Shown: one piece after another, positions 40,683-49,205 of the stretch
How positions within the stretch are numbered: position 1 is the stretch's first letter
Layout: each line of letters begins with the position of its first letter
Assembly: GCA_934793215.1 (NCBI GenBank)
Contig: CAKVOP010000001.1
Span: 1 to 64,000, forward strand
Source of the DNA: an uncultured Clostridia bacterium
GTDB taxonomy: Bacteria; Bacillota; Clostridia; Christensenellales; UBA1242
Direction of reading: 5' to 3'
Length of the DNA stretch: 64,000 bases
Made by a program: the position numbers and the translations under genes
Notes under the pieces: model-generated
What the model saw: only the letters and a program-made list of their open reading frames with translations
Database searches by the model: none
What the model was told of the DNA's origin: nothing

Positions 40683-41087
40683 TTAAAAGCTTTTATTCAA
40701 TAAGTCTTTTAAACTTACGCTTTTAAGATAGTCGGTTATAAGCATAGAAAGTTTATCCCAGCACCCTAAACTATCGCAATTATCTGCCCGTGGGCAACGT
40801 GAATCACTGCATAAGCAGGGTGCAAGTTCTGGCAAGTCATCAGTGACTTTCAAAATGTCAGCTACCGAATAATTTTCGGGTGATTTTGTTAATTTGTACC
40901 CACCTTGTGCCCCTCTTGAGCTTTCAACAAGTTTTGCCTTTGTTAAAAGGGCTAAAATTTTTTCTAGGTACTTGATGGTAATTCCTTGGTTTGCTGAAAG
41001 ATATGTGACCGATAAGGTTTCATTTTCATGCCTTGCAAGTTCTGCCATAACTCTTACAGCATATCTGCCTTTGGAAGAAATTTTCAT
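40683..41087 (-). CDS. iscR: Rrf2-family regulator, IscR-like, 134 aa
   Basis: Winged-helix repressor that senses Fe-S status. Seen: N-terminal MKISSKGRYAVRVM, recognition region with TIKYLEKILALLTKAKLVESSRGAQGGY-type wing (about 37-65), and cysteines near 92-108 (CLCSDSRCPRADNC) as possible cluster ligands. The cysteine spacing differs from E. coli IscR, where three Cys bind [2Fe-2S]. GAGAGG precedes the ATG. A palindromic operator covers its own promoter, so autoregulation is likely. Confidence 0.9.
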   Translation of the reverse strand: MKISSKGRYAVRVMAELARHENETLSVTYLSANQGITIKYLEKILALLTKAKLVESSRGAQGGYKLTKSPENYSVADILKVTDDLPELAPCLCSDSRCPRADNCDSLGCWDKLSMLITDYLKSVSLKDLLNKSF

Positions 41088-41107
41088 AATGCCTCTCTTT
41101 GATTAAA

Positions 41108-41126
41108 TCATACCAATTTGGTATGA
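41108..41126 (-). promoter_or_regulatory. Palindromic operator at iscR
   Basis: TCATACCAA T TTGGTATGA is a perfect 9-bp inverted repeat with one central base. It starts 4 bp downstream of the -10 and covers the transcription start, a repressor position. Confidence 0.75.
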
Positions 41127-41130
41127 AATA

Positions 41131-41159
41131 ATTATATCCATAATTAATTGTTTTGTCAA
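41131..41159 (-). promoter_or_regulatory. Consensus promoter of iscR
   Basis: Minus strand: TTGACA (41159-41154), 17-bp spacer, TATAAT (41136-41131); both hexamers exact. Confidence 0.9.
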
Positions 41160-41277
41160 CCTTGATCTTATATTTTTCAAAAAAATTTTTAACTTTGCCA
41201 CAATTTTGTATTTAATTAGGTGATTTTAAAGCACAAATATGCTAAAATAATACAGATTAAAGTTTCTTGGAGGCAAA

Positions 41278-41751
41278 ATGAAGAAATTAGATGCTATAAT
41301 AAATAAATATTTGCTATGGTCAATTGTGCTGACTGTGGGATTTCCTTGTGGAGTGGTTGGTATAATTATGGGAGCGTCAAAAGGAATGCCCTGGCTTTTA
41401 GGTGTAGGCATTGCATTAGTTGTGATAGGATTCTATGGAGCACCAATGCTTTGGATTAAGTTTGGCGAGTACAAATCTATGAAGTCGACATTGGGTGCGA
41501 TTGAAAATGACAATATCTATACAGTTAGTGCCATTTGTGAACAAACCAGCAAAAATAACGCCACTGTTGTTGGGGAAATCAACAAACTTATCGAAAAAAG
41601 ATGTCTTGTTGGATTCTTATTTAAAAACAAAGACCATTTGGAGGCAAACAATAATCAAAAAGCAGGTAGAAGGGTTAAATGTCCAAATTGTGGTGCATTA
41701 ATGGAAACTGGCACTGAAAATGGTTGCCCTTATTGTGGATACAAAAATTAA
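41278..41751 (+). CDS. Membrane protein with C-terminal zinc ribbon, 157 aa
   Basis: I do not recognise a named family. Seen: two hydrophobic segments near residues 13-60 (WSIVLTVGFPCGVVGIIMG and LLGVGIALVVIGFYG), a soluble middle part resembling a small winged-helix (VSAICEQTSKNNATVVGEINKL type), and a C-terminal zinc ribbon with CPNCG and CPYCG. The ATG follows TTGGAGGC. It lies alone, divergent from iscR and convergent with the YwaF-like gene. Confidence 0.65.
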   Translation: MKKLDAIINKYLLWSIVLTVGFPCGVVGIIMGASKGMPWLLGVGIALVVIGFYGAPMLWIKFGEYKSMKSTLGAIENDNIYTVSAICEQTSKNNATVVGEINKLIEKRCLVGFLFKNKDHLEANNNQKAGRRVKCPNCGALMETGTENGCPYCGYKN

Positions 41752-41838
41752 AACAAGTGCAGTAGCGAGTAATAGAATTATACGTTAGAGTGTATCTAAA
41801 TTGCATGGATATGTGCCTCGACGATTTTGTTTAAAGAT

Positions 41839-41884
41839 TAAAAAGACTTGTAAAAATCTAATGGAAAATTTACAAGTCTTTTTT
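41839..41884 (+). terminator. Intrinsic terminator
   Basis: AAAAAGACTTGTAAA / TTTACAAGTCTTTTT, loop about 14 nt. Confidence 0.92.
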
Positions 41885-41969
41885 GTGCAAATAATTTAAT
41901 AGTGAAGATAATTCATGTTAATGGAATTTCTACAAATAAGGAACAATGTAAAAATAAGCATTATTAATT

Positions 41970-43529
41970 TTAATGGTTTTCGAATTCTTCATTTTCAATG
42001 TTTTGGGTTAAACTATTTTCTAATTTTATTTTCGGTTCATCAAATTCTTGTTTTTGAACAGAATCGTCAATTATGCTCGTGGGCTGCAGTGACAAATCTT
42101 CGTTTGGTAAAGCGTGCTTATTTGAGATTTTATCTTTTATTTTATAAATTAATTGAATTGCGTAATACATTAATACAACGACGGCAGTAAAAATGATATA
42201 AACGAGCAGTTGTAAAACTGGATAAAAAGTTGCATAACCAATTTTAAAGTTGATATCAAAAAGTTTACCTATGCCAGGGATTGCTTTGTCTGCGACACTT
42301 CGCGAAAACATAAACATCCAGTTTGCCTCAAAAATTGATTTTCCAGTTGATAAGGCAATCGCGTTAAACATCGTGCCTAATGCCCAGACGGATAAGAAAT
42401 AAATTGTGAAAAGTACTACGCAGTCTTTAAGTGCTTTTTTGCCAAGACGAGGGAACAGTCCAAATGCTAGTGCGAGCACTGGAACAACTAAAACATTTGT
42501 ATGTTCAAATATAAAGTGCATGTTGTATAGATAGAACAGCCCTTCTCGGTCGAGGTCTGGGCTTGCAAGTGCAAACAGCACGCCGACCACATTAATTATC
42601 ACAGTAAAATTGAAAATTGTGCGGTTTTTGGTGATTAACGAAATAAGTATGAAAAATGCACCAATATTGCATAGTTGTAGGGGTAGACGCTTAATATTTA
42701 GTGAAATGGCTGAAAACATTTGCAAATATTGCATCAAAAGCGAAATAGACAATATGAAAAGTAGCACCCATTTTGTTTCTGTGTCTTTTTTCTTAAATGC
42801 ATAATAAAGTCCCACGCATAAACCAATCACAACAGCAACCCATAAAAAGTGCACAATGCCATAAGGTTTAAAGATAAGATTTGAATACCCAAACAAGTAT
42901 TGTGGCACGTATATTGGCGTTGTGGCAATTATAAGTATAGGGAGTGTGAGGAAGAAATTTCCCCATTCTTTTTTATCTTTTACATTGAAAACATGCTTTT
43001 CGTTTAATGCCAAAATTGTGGGAAGAGATATTTGCAAAAGCATCTCAATGGCAAACAAAGTGCCTCTAAAACCTTCGTTTAAGAGAAAATTTTTGAAACC
43101 ATTTGAAATGGGCAAAGAGTTGAGACCTTTCCCTTCCATAGAAGTAAACCATGACATGTAATCTCCATAGCAAGCGATTTGAACTATGGACATAACGACA
43201 GAATAGTAAATTGCGATATTGCGTATAGTTCTGTTTTTGAAAAATATTGCTACTGGCAAAACCACAAAAGACAACGCGCTTAAAAGTCTCAAAACGGCGT
43301 GCCCTTGAAATTTCCCGCTCCCCAAAAATACCTGTGATTGACAAATTGCAAAACCATCAGGGAGAAGCAATCCTAAAAGCATTAAGCATGCGTAAACTAC
43401 AACAAGTATTTTGATTATCTTTTGCGTTATTGCAGTAAACCTCTCGTTTCCGTTGTAGACCTTGAATTTTAAGATAGTGAAAATAGAGATAATAACCACA
43501 AAAATTATAGGTAAAAAGATATAAAACAT
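41970..43529 (-). CDS. YwaF-like (TIGR02206/TMEM164-type) integral membrane protein, 519 aa
   Basis: Seen: about thirteen hydrophobic segments. A region near residues 278-370 has RLPLQLCNIGAFFILIS and YNMHFIFEHTNVLVVPVLAL, as in the YwaF family of conserved membrane proteins. Family members are often about 230 residues, so this protein has an extra N-terminal membrane half. The last 50 residues are hydrophilic. Function is unknown to me. AAAGGAGGC precedes the ATG. Confidence 0.65.
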   Translation of the reverse strand: MFYIFLPIIFVVIISIFTILKFKVYNGNERFTAITQKIIKILVVVYACLMLLGLLLPDGFAICQSQVFLGSGKFQGHAVLRLLSALSFVVLPVAIFFKNRTIRNIAIYYSVVMSIVQIACYGDYMSWFTSMEGKGLNSLPISNGFKNFLLNEGFRGTLFAIEMLLQISLPTILALNEKHVFNVKDKKEWGNFFLTLPILIIATTPIYVPQYLFGYSNLIFKPYGIVHFLWVAVVIGLCVGLYYAFKKKDTETKWVLLFILSISLLMQYLQMFSAISLNIKRLPLQLCNIGAFFILISLITKNRTIFNFTVIINVVGVLFALASPDLDREGLFYLYNMHFIFEHTNVLVVPVLALAFGLFPRLGKKALKDCVVLFTIYFLSVWALGTMFNAIALSTGKSIFEANWMFMFSRSVADKAIPGIGKLFDINFKIGYATFYPVLQLLVYIIFTAVVVLMYYAIQLIYKIKDKISNKHALPNEDLSLQPTSIIDDSVQKQEFDEPKIKLENSLTQNIENEEFENH

Positions 43530-43687
43530 TTGGCCTCCTTTGTAAAAACTTCAAATTATAGGCAAATAGCCTTTTTAAAATAAAAATTTGTTTATTAACT
43601 TTGTTGAAAAGTATTTTAACATAATTTTCTAGAAAATAAAACATTTTTTAAAATTTTGTCTTGCAAGACGCAAAACATGAAAAATAT

Positions 43688-43716
43688 TTGACAGATTTTT
43701 TATAAGATGTTATTCT
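43688..43716 (+). promoter_or_regulatory. Promoter of the VirD4-like gene
   Basis: -35 TTGACA (43688-43693), 17-bp spacer, -10 TATTCT (43711-43716). Confidence 0.65.
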
Positions 43717-43771
43717 TTTATATATAATAAGTCTACTTTTATACAAACTAGTTATAAAACTTGGAGGGCTA

Positions 43772-45808
43772 ATGAAAAGGTTAAAATTGACTTTAATTTG
43801 GGGACTCGTTTTGGCGGTCCTTGGCTATGGTGCTGGGGTGGCGGTAGCATACTTTGTTGAGCATGGAGAACTTGCCACATGTTTCACAAGTCAGTTTGCA
43901 CTTATTGGTGCTGGTCTTGGACTTGCTGGGGGAGTTGTCTTGGGGCTAACGGCTAAAATTAAAGACGATAAAAATAAAAACAGTAACACTGGTACTACGA
44001 CTTCGGGAGAAAAAACAGATATTGCTTTTGACTCAAAATTTATGACAGAAGAATCTTTAAAAGCAAACAAAAATCTTGTTTCAACCACATGGGACGAACT
44101 TCCACACATTGACAAAACTGGTTTCGTTTTTAGACATAAGATTAATCATGGTAAATATGAAATTAACATGAAGCCAGAAAGCCATGCTTTGGTTATCGGT
44201 ACAACAGGAACTGGTAAAACTCAACTTCTTGCCGATCCATCTATAAGAATCCTTGCCCACTCAAAAGAAAAACCTAGCCTTGTTATGACTGACCCAAAAG
44301 GTGAACTTTATGAGGACAATGCAGAGATTTTGAAACAAGAAGGCTACAAAATCATTGTTTTAAACCTTAACGACCCTTATTCTTCTTCAAAATGGAACCC
44401 TATGGAAGGAGCATTTAAACTTTATGAGCGTGCGGGCAAGATTCACCAAGAAGTTAAAAAAATCAGCCATGTAACCCCAGAATCGTGTGGATATAAGCGT
44501 CTTGACACAGATGTTTTAAACGGCATTGAATATGGCGACACTTGGTATGGATTTGAAAGAGTGGCTTATCCAACTGTTGAGATGCTTAAAAATCAAGTAG
44601 AAACAACAAAAAGACAAATGGAAAGCGAGGCAAAGGATAAACTTAAAAATATCGCCCTTGCTCTTGTTCCGGACAATCCACAAGCGAAAGAGAAGACTTG
44701 GGACGATGGTAGCAGAGACTTCATTTCGGGTATCATGACTGCGATGCTTGAAGACTCACGCGACCCAGAACTTGGAATGACGCTTGATAAATTTAACTTT
44801 TTCAATCTTTACAGAATTATGAATGTTCGTGATCCAATCGCCAGCGATAGGGAAAACCCACTTAAAACTCTTTCGGCTTATGCTGACGGAAGAGATGAAA
44901 TAGAGGGTAATGTTAAGGCCCTTATGCAGACCATTTGCGGAGCACCTCCTACAACCCAAAAATCCTTCCTTTCAACTTTGGGGGCAAGTGTTGGTAAAAT
45001 TCTTGGAGATGAAGGCGTTTTATACATGACAAGTGGAACAGATATCGACTTTGAAGACCTTGCAAAACAGCCTACCGCATTTTTTATCCGCATTCCAGAT
45101 CATAGAACAGAAAGACACCCTTTGGGAGTGCTTTGCATAAGCCAACTTTACACCGCACTTGTTGATGTTGCCAACAAAACAGTCAATCCAAAGACGGGTA
45201 AGACGGGTGCACTTTTAAGACCAGTTTATTTTATTCTTGATGAATTTGGTAACATGCCAGCAGTTCCGGGATTTGGTACAATGGTTACCGTTTCTCGTTC
45301 TAGACGAATCTTCTTTGAAATAATCTTACAATCATACAGCCAACTTGATATTAAATATGGTCAAGACGAGGCAAAAAATATTAAGGGCAATTTCCAAACG
45401 GAATTGTTCCTTGGGTGTGAAGACATGAATACCATTCAAGCCTTTTCGGACGCTTGTGGGGAAATTACTGTTTTCCACGAAGAAGAAAATAAATCTAGAA
45501 ATTCTAAACATGACGATCAAGGTGAAACAATTAGCACCTCTACGCAAAGGACTCGACGCCCACTTATTGATAAACAAGAACTTCGTCAACTTCCACAATG
45601 GACAATCGTTGCAAAACTCTTCCGTGAGTCTATCATGAAAGATACGATGACGCCATTCTTTGACAATAAATTTCTTGTTAAAAATCGTGCTCCTGAAAAG
45701 GTTGGGTATGCTGAACCACTTGATTTCCAAAAAATCTATTATGATATCAAAAAGCGTAATGCACTTAAACTTAAACAAACATTTTCATCTAGGCCAAGTT
45801 TCTTCTAA
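43772..45808 (+). CDS. VirD4/TraG-type coupling ATPase, 678 aa
   Basis: Type IV coupling proteins bring DNA-protein substrates to a secretion channel. Seen: two N-terminal membrane segments (about residues 8-30 and 42-62), Walker A VIGTTGTGKTQLL (about 147-159), SLVMTDPKGELYEDN, Walker B with VYFILDEFGNMPA (about 488-500), and the TraG C-terminal region with FGTMVTVSRSRRIFFEIILQS. A Lys/Glu-rich insert lies between Walker A and B. No relaxase, VirB4, VirB6 or integrase gene is nearby, so the protein is an orphan in this window. TTGGAGGG precedes the ATG; it is a single-gene unit with its own promoter and terminator. Confidence 0.9.
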   Translation: MKRLKLTLIWGLVLAVLGYGAGVAVAYFVEHGELATCFTSQFALIGAGLGLAGGVVLGLTAKIKDDKNKNSNTGTTTSGEKTDIAFDSKFMTEESLKANKNLVSTTWDELPHIDKTGFVFRHKINHGKYEINMKPESHALVIGTTGTGKTQLLADPSIRILAHSKEKPSLVMTDPKGELYEDNAEILKQEGYKIIVLNLNDPYSSSKWNPMEGAFKLYERAGKIHQEVKKISHVTPESCGYKRLDTDVLNGIEYGDTWYGFERVAYPTVEMLKNQVETTKRQMESEAKDKLKNIALALVPDNPQAKEKTWDDGSRDFISGIMTAMLEDSRDPELGMTLDKFNFFNLYRIMNVRDPIASDRENPLKTLSAYADGRDEIEGNVKALMQTICGAPPTTQKSFLSTLGASVGKILGDEGVLYMTSGTDIDFEDLAKQPTAFFIRIPDHRTERHPLGVLCISQLYTALVDVANKTVNPKTGKTGALLRPVYFILDEFGNMPAVPGFGTMVTVSRSRRIFFEIILQSYSQLDIKYGQDEAKNIKGNFQTELFLGCEDMNTIQAFSDACGEITVFHEEENKSRNSKHDDQGETISTSTQRTRRPLIDKQELRQLPQWTIVAKLFRESIMKDTMTPFFDNKFLVKNRAPEKVGYAEPLDFQKIYYDIKKRNALKLKQTFSSRPSFF

Positions 45809-45880
45809 AAGGGAGATTTAGTGTAGTCGTGAACCTTTTGCTCTAACGTTTAAATTAAAACTAGGAAAATGTGTTTGTCG

Positions 45881-45912
45881 AAAAAGCCAACAATAAAATG
45901 TTGGCTTTTTTT
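45881..45912 (+). terminator. Terminator of the VirD4-like gene
   Basis: AAAAAGCCAACA, loop ATAAAA, TGTTGGCTTTTTTT. Confidence 0.95.
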
Positions 45913-46006
45913 AACTGCTTTTAAATTTTAGTATAGTATTGATAATATTCCAATTTGTTTTAGGCTATTTTTAATCATCAAAAATTGGTGGAAAAAGAAA
46001 AACTTT

Positions 46007-46747
46007 TTATCTCTTTTTGATTAATTTATAAACTTCTTCAAGTTGCTTCTCATCTGTGCAAAAACTTCGCACTACACTGTTAGATTTCATGCTGTAAATG
46101 CCGTCTTGGCCGATTATTAAATCGTCAACCATTTTCACCCCTGCAAACGAGCAAAGGTTGTTAGTATTGTTGTCTGTAAAAAGGTCATCATTTGACGGCT
46201 TGCAACTTCCGTCTGGATGGTTATGTGCCAAAATAATTGCTGAAACTTTGTATGTTGCGACGAAGAAAGCGATGTCTCGAAGTTCAACCTTAACTTGACT
46301 TGACGAGCCTCGACTTACCATGCGTTGCCCTTTAACACAACCATTATTGCCTATTCCAATCAAGTGAAATTCTTCTTGACTGCGAAACCTTAAGAGGTTG
46401 TCGAGATAGTCATAAATTTCGCCTAGCGTTTGAATTTGTCCGCGTTTATTTAGTTTGTCACTATTGTATCTATAAAACACGCCAAGAAGCATGTTGAGTT
46501 TCATGGCCGACTGCCTGCCCATGCCTTTAACTTCCATTAGGTCTTCAACTGGGGCTTCTAAAACGCAAGGGAGAGTTTTGTATCTTTCAAGAAGTCTATG
46601 AGAAAGCGGATTTACATCTCCACGAGGGAAAATATAACATAATATATATTCTAGGGCTTGCACATCGCCGATATTTTCAATCCCGCATTTGTAAACAGTT
46701 TCCGTCAGGCGTTCTCTATGCCCGACATGAATATTATCTTCTGTCAT
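46007..46747 (-). CDS. radC: RadC-like JAB-domain protein, 246 aa
   Basis: Seen: an N-terminal helix-hairpin-helix region (MEVKGMGRQSAMKL near residues 70-85) and a C-terminal JAB/MPN metalloprotease-like domain with AIILAHNHPDGSCKPSNDD (about 172-190), the H-x-H...S...D metal motif. The family was named for DNA repair, but its biochemical role is unsettled; it is common on mobile elements and in genomes of Firmicutes. The ATG at 46747 is preferred over a GTG at 46759 since GAGAAG lies 6 nt upstream. It points toward the VirD4-like gene. Confidence 0.9.
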   Translation of the reverse strand: MTEDNIHVGHRERLTETVYKCGIENIGDVQALEYILCYIFPRGDVNPLSHRLLERYKTLPCVLEAPVEDLMEVKGMGRQSAMKLNMLLGVFYRYNSDKLNKRGQIQTLGEIYDYLDNLLRFRSQEEFHLIGIGNNGCVKGQRMVSRGSSSQVKVELRDIAFFVATYKVSAIILAHNHPDGSCKPSNDDLFTDNNTNNLCSFAGVKMVDDLIIGQDGIYSMKSNSVVRSFCTDEKQLEEVYKLIKKR

Positions 46748-46769
46748 TTTTCTTCTCACTTTGGATTTA

Positions 46770-46799
46770 ATTGTATCAAAAATGAGAATAATATGTCAA
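46770..46799 (-). promoter_or_regulatory. Promoter of radC
   Basis: Minus strand: TTGACA (46799-46794), 18-bp spacer, TACAAT (46775-46770). Confidence 0.65.
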
Positions 46800-46882
46800 A
46801 CAAATAAAAAGAAGAAATGTTTGGCAAAAAATTGGACAAAAATACTTAAAAATGTTAATATTTCAATATAGGAAAGAAAATA

Positions 46883-47452
46883 ATGATTAAAATAAAAGAT
46901 AAAAAAGACAGCATTTTAAAGATGCGTGAGATGAATTTGAACACAATGCCATGTGAGGTTTTTTCTGCAACTGACGAAGATGGTATTAAAAACTTTTTTG
47001 ATGAAAATCTTGCGGAAGAATATATTTTACGTTCCACAGACAAGGCCCAAGGAGAATTCTTTTTTGTGAAAAATTTTGATCAGGCAAAAGATAAACTTTC
47101 ACATTTTGAAGACCATGTTACTGTTGCGGTATCCTTTCGCCCTTATGCGGAAGATATTGTTCTAATCGGTGATGCGATGGTAAGCCGAAAGGCGGGTGGA
47201 GATGAAATAGATATAGCTGCAACCACACAAAGTGACGGCACGCATCGAGGAGTTTATGAAAATCCAGAATATAACATGCATGCTTCACTAGAAGAGGATA
47301 GAGTGTGGCGTATACCAGGATTTTCAAAACTAATGAGGTATATAAGCGACCACGAACTATATGATGTGATAGTAGAATTTGCAGTTTACGATATAAAAGT
47401 GGGAAAGAACAAAGAAAATGTGCTTATAAGCGAGTTACGCACAGGTTATTAA
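46883..47452 (+). CDS. Unknown protein, 189 aa
   Basis: I do not recognise this protein. It is soluble, without leader or membrane segment. Visible features: a charged N-terminus (MIKIKDKKDSILKMRE), ILRSTDKAQGEFFFVKNFD near residues 47-65, SFRPYAEDIVLIGDAMVSRK near 85-105, and a C-terminal VEFAVYDIKVGKNKENVLI. The strand pattern and 'RST...G' could recall an ATP-grasp-like fold, but this is weak. TAGGAAAG precedes the ATG. It is divergent from radC. Confidence 0.6.
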   Translation: MIKIKDKKDSILKMREMNLNTMPCEVFSATDEDGIKNFFDENLAEEYILRSTDKAQGEFFFVKNFDQAKDKLSHFEDHVTVAVSFRPYAEDIVLIGDAMVSRKAGGDEIDIAATTQSDGTHRGVYENPEYNMHASLEEDRVWRIPGFSKLMRYISDHELYDVIVEFAVYDIKVGKNKENVLISELRTGY

Positions 47453-47523
47453 ATTTTTTAAAAATGTCTCTTTAATGGGGAATGGCAAACAAGAGGGATT
47501 TTGCGTAAAGACTGCTTAAAAAG

Positions 47524-47552
47524 TTGACACTTTTTTGTGTATGAGATATAAT
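47524..47552 (+). promoter_or_regulatory. Perfect consensus promoter of the gene at 47601
   Basis: -35 TTGACA (47524-47529), 17-bp spacer, -10 TATAAT (47547-47552). Unlike the promoters at 11762 and 12757 it has no TGTCGAA box. Confidence 0.9.
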
Positions 47553-47600
47553 TTGACTAAATAGAGTTTGCTGTTTTAGTCGCAAAAATATGTGAGGCAT

Positions 47601-49079
47601 ATGGTTCAAAAAATCGATAATGGAAAAAAAAGATTTTGGGGCTCTGTCACAAGTTATGTGATAGGCTTTTTGGTTGCCAGTTGCTATCTTGCACTTGGGA
47701 TTGCATTGGCATTAACTTCTGCAAAACTTGACATTGGTGGGAAGGTTAAATTTGTAGCGACCGACATTCACGCAAGAATCTCTGGAACAGTGACAGGCAC
47801 GCAAACTGCAAACGTGTTAAATGATATAAACCTTGATTCCGAGACGAAAGACACTGAAACATGGGCAGAGTGGACAAATTTAGTTTTAGATTTTGATGAT
47901 GCTGTTAACAATGTGGTTGTCACTATAAAAATAGAAAATTTAAGCGATGACCGCTCAATTGGAGTTTCGTTTACAGATAGTATTTCATCTGCAAACACAA
48001 CTATTACAAGAGCCGTTAATGGCACAACAACTTCATCTTTCTCTAATATACAAATTGCAGAAAGTGCAACGAAAACTATCACTATAACAATGAAAATTGC
48101 CGACCGTAATAAATCCGTAGATGGCGACTTTGGGTTGCTTTTAAGCCTTGTGTCGTTCTCACAAGAAGAGGAGACTACAACGGTTGCCAACGACTTTACG
48201 GTTACTTATAGTGGCGATAATGCAACAATCACAAAGCCAACAAATTCATCATTGACAACCGCCGACATACCATCTTATATTTACAATAAAACCGAAAACA
48301 AGCGTTATAAAGTTACTGAAATTGCTGCTAGTGCTTTTGAAAATTGCACTTCACTCACAAGTGTAACAATTCCAAACACAATTGAGGCAATAAGAACTAA
48401 AGCATTCTATAAATGCACTGGTCTTACAACAATAGTAGTGCCTGACAGCGTTACACATATAGAGTCGCGTGTATTTGAATATTGTCAAAAAGTGGCTGGA
48501 CTGACACTTTCAAAGAATTTGGCAAGTCTTGGAGATTATGCATTCAAAGGAATGACTGCATTAAAATCTTTTACATTGCCAGCAAAAGTAACTACTTTAC
48601 CATCACACGCTTTGCAAGATACAAAGGCGCTTGAAAGGCTTGAGGTGGATTCTGCAAATGCGACATATTACAGCGAAAATAATTGCATAATTACCAAGAG
48701 TAGTAAGAATCTGGTTAGGGGGTGTAAAGGATCAGTCATTCCAAGCGGAGTTCTCTCAATTTATAGTAACTCTTTTGAGGGGTCGGGCATTGTTTCTGTT
48801 GAAATTCCAAACACTGTAAAAATTATCAATACATGGGCCTTTAATGGTTGTAGAAGTTTGACGGCAGTTACCATACCTGAAAGTTTGACCTCAATTCAGG
48901 CCCGTGCTTTCAATGGTTGCACTGCACTAACAAGTGCTAAATTTGCAGTAACGACAGGTTGGACGGCTGGCGAAACAGCACTTGAATCTAGCAAACTTTC
49001 TGTTGCTTCTACAGCTGCTGAATATTTAAGAGGCAATAGTTCAGGAGATTATGTAACGGTTAAGTGGACAAGAGCATAA
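47601..49079 (+). CDS. Fusion of TasA-like domain and BspA-like LRRs, 492 aa
   Basis: Exported protein. Residues 1-45 are the same leader as in the genes at 11863, 12923 and 13544 (GKKRFWGSVTSYVIG, ending LALTSAKLDIGGKVKF). Residues 45-200 form a TasA-like beta domain (WTNLVLDF, VVTIKIENLS, ATKTITITMKIA). From about 205 a block opener (FTVTYSGDNATITKP) leads into LRR_5 repeats (TSVTIPNTIEAIRTKAF and similar) and the closing GWTAGETAL...VKWTRA at the C-terminus. It thus joins the small protein type to one block of the giant LRR protein 27 kb away. The ATG at 47601 has TGAGG upstream; an in-frame GTG at 47592 overlaps that site. Confidence 0.8.
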   Translation: MVQKIDNGKKRFWGSVTSYVIGFLVASCYLALGIALALTSAKLDIGGKVKFVATDIHARISGTVTGTQTANVLNDINLDSETKDTETWAEWTNLVLDFDDAVNNVVVTIKIENLSDDRSIGVSFTDSISSANTTITRAVNGTTTSSFSNIQIAESATKTITITMKIADRNKSVDGDFGLLLSLVSFSQEEETTTVANDFTVTYSGDNATITKPTNSSLTTADIPSYIYNKTENKRYKVTEIAASAFENCTSLTSVTIPNTIEAIRTKAFYKCTGLTTIVVPDSVTHIESRVFEYCQKVAGLTLSKNLASLGDYAFKGMTALKSFTLPAKVTTLPSHALQDTKALERLEVDSANATYYSENNCIITKSSKNLVRGCKGSVIPSGVLSIYSNSFEGSGIVSVEIPNTVKIINTWAFNGCRSLTAVTIPESLTSIQARAFNGCTALTSAKFAVTTGWTAGETALESSKLSVASTAAEYLRGNSSGDYVTVKWTRA

Positions 49080-49130
49080 TTCCTTAATTGTCACCACAAA
49101 AATCTATTAAATTATTCAATAAAAATTAAC

Positions 49131-49160
49131 AAAATATCCAATTTCATTTGGATATTTTTT
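49131..49160 (+). terminator. Intrinsic terminator before ppdK
   Basis: AATATCCAA, loop ATTTCA, TTTGGATATT, then TTTTT. Confidence 0.85.
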
Positions 49161-49176
49161 TATTCTGTTCTATACT
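49148..49176 (+). promoter_or_regulatory. Probable promoter of ppdK
   Basis: -35 TTGGAT (49148-49153), 17-bp spacer, -10 TATACT (49171-49176). The -35 overlaps the preceding terminator stem. Confidence 0.5.
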
Positions 49177-49205
49177 ATGAGAGTACTAAAAAAGGAGTTT
49201 AATTT

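Noticed and set aside
45873..45885. TTTGTCGAAAAA as a Spo0A box
   Set aside because: It lies at the 3' side of the VirD4-like gene beside a terminator and not near a promoter, so it is probably a chance match.
43772..46759. Integrative conjugative element covering the VirD4-like gene and radC
   Set aside because: There is no integrase, relaxase, VirB-type gene or direct repeat, and both genes have separate promoters and normal composition.
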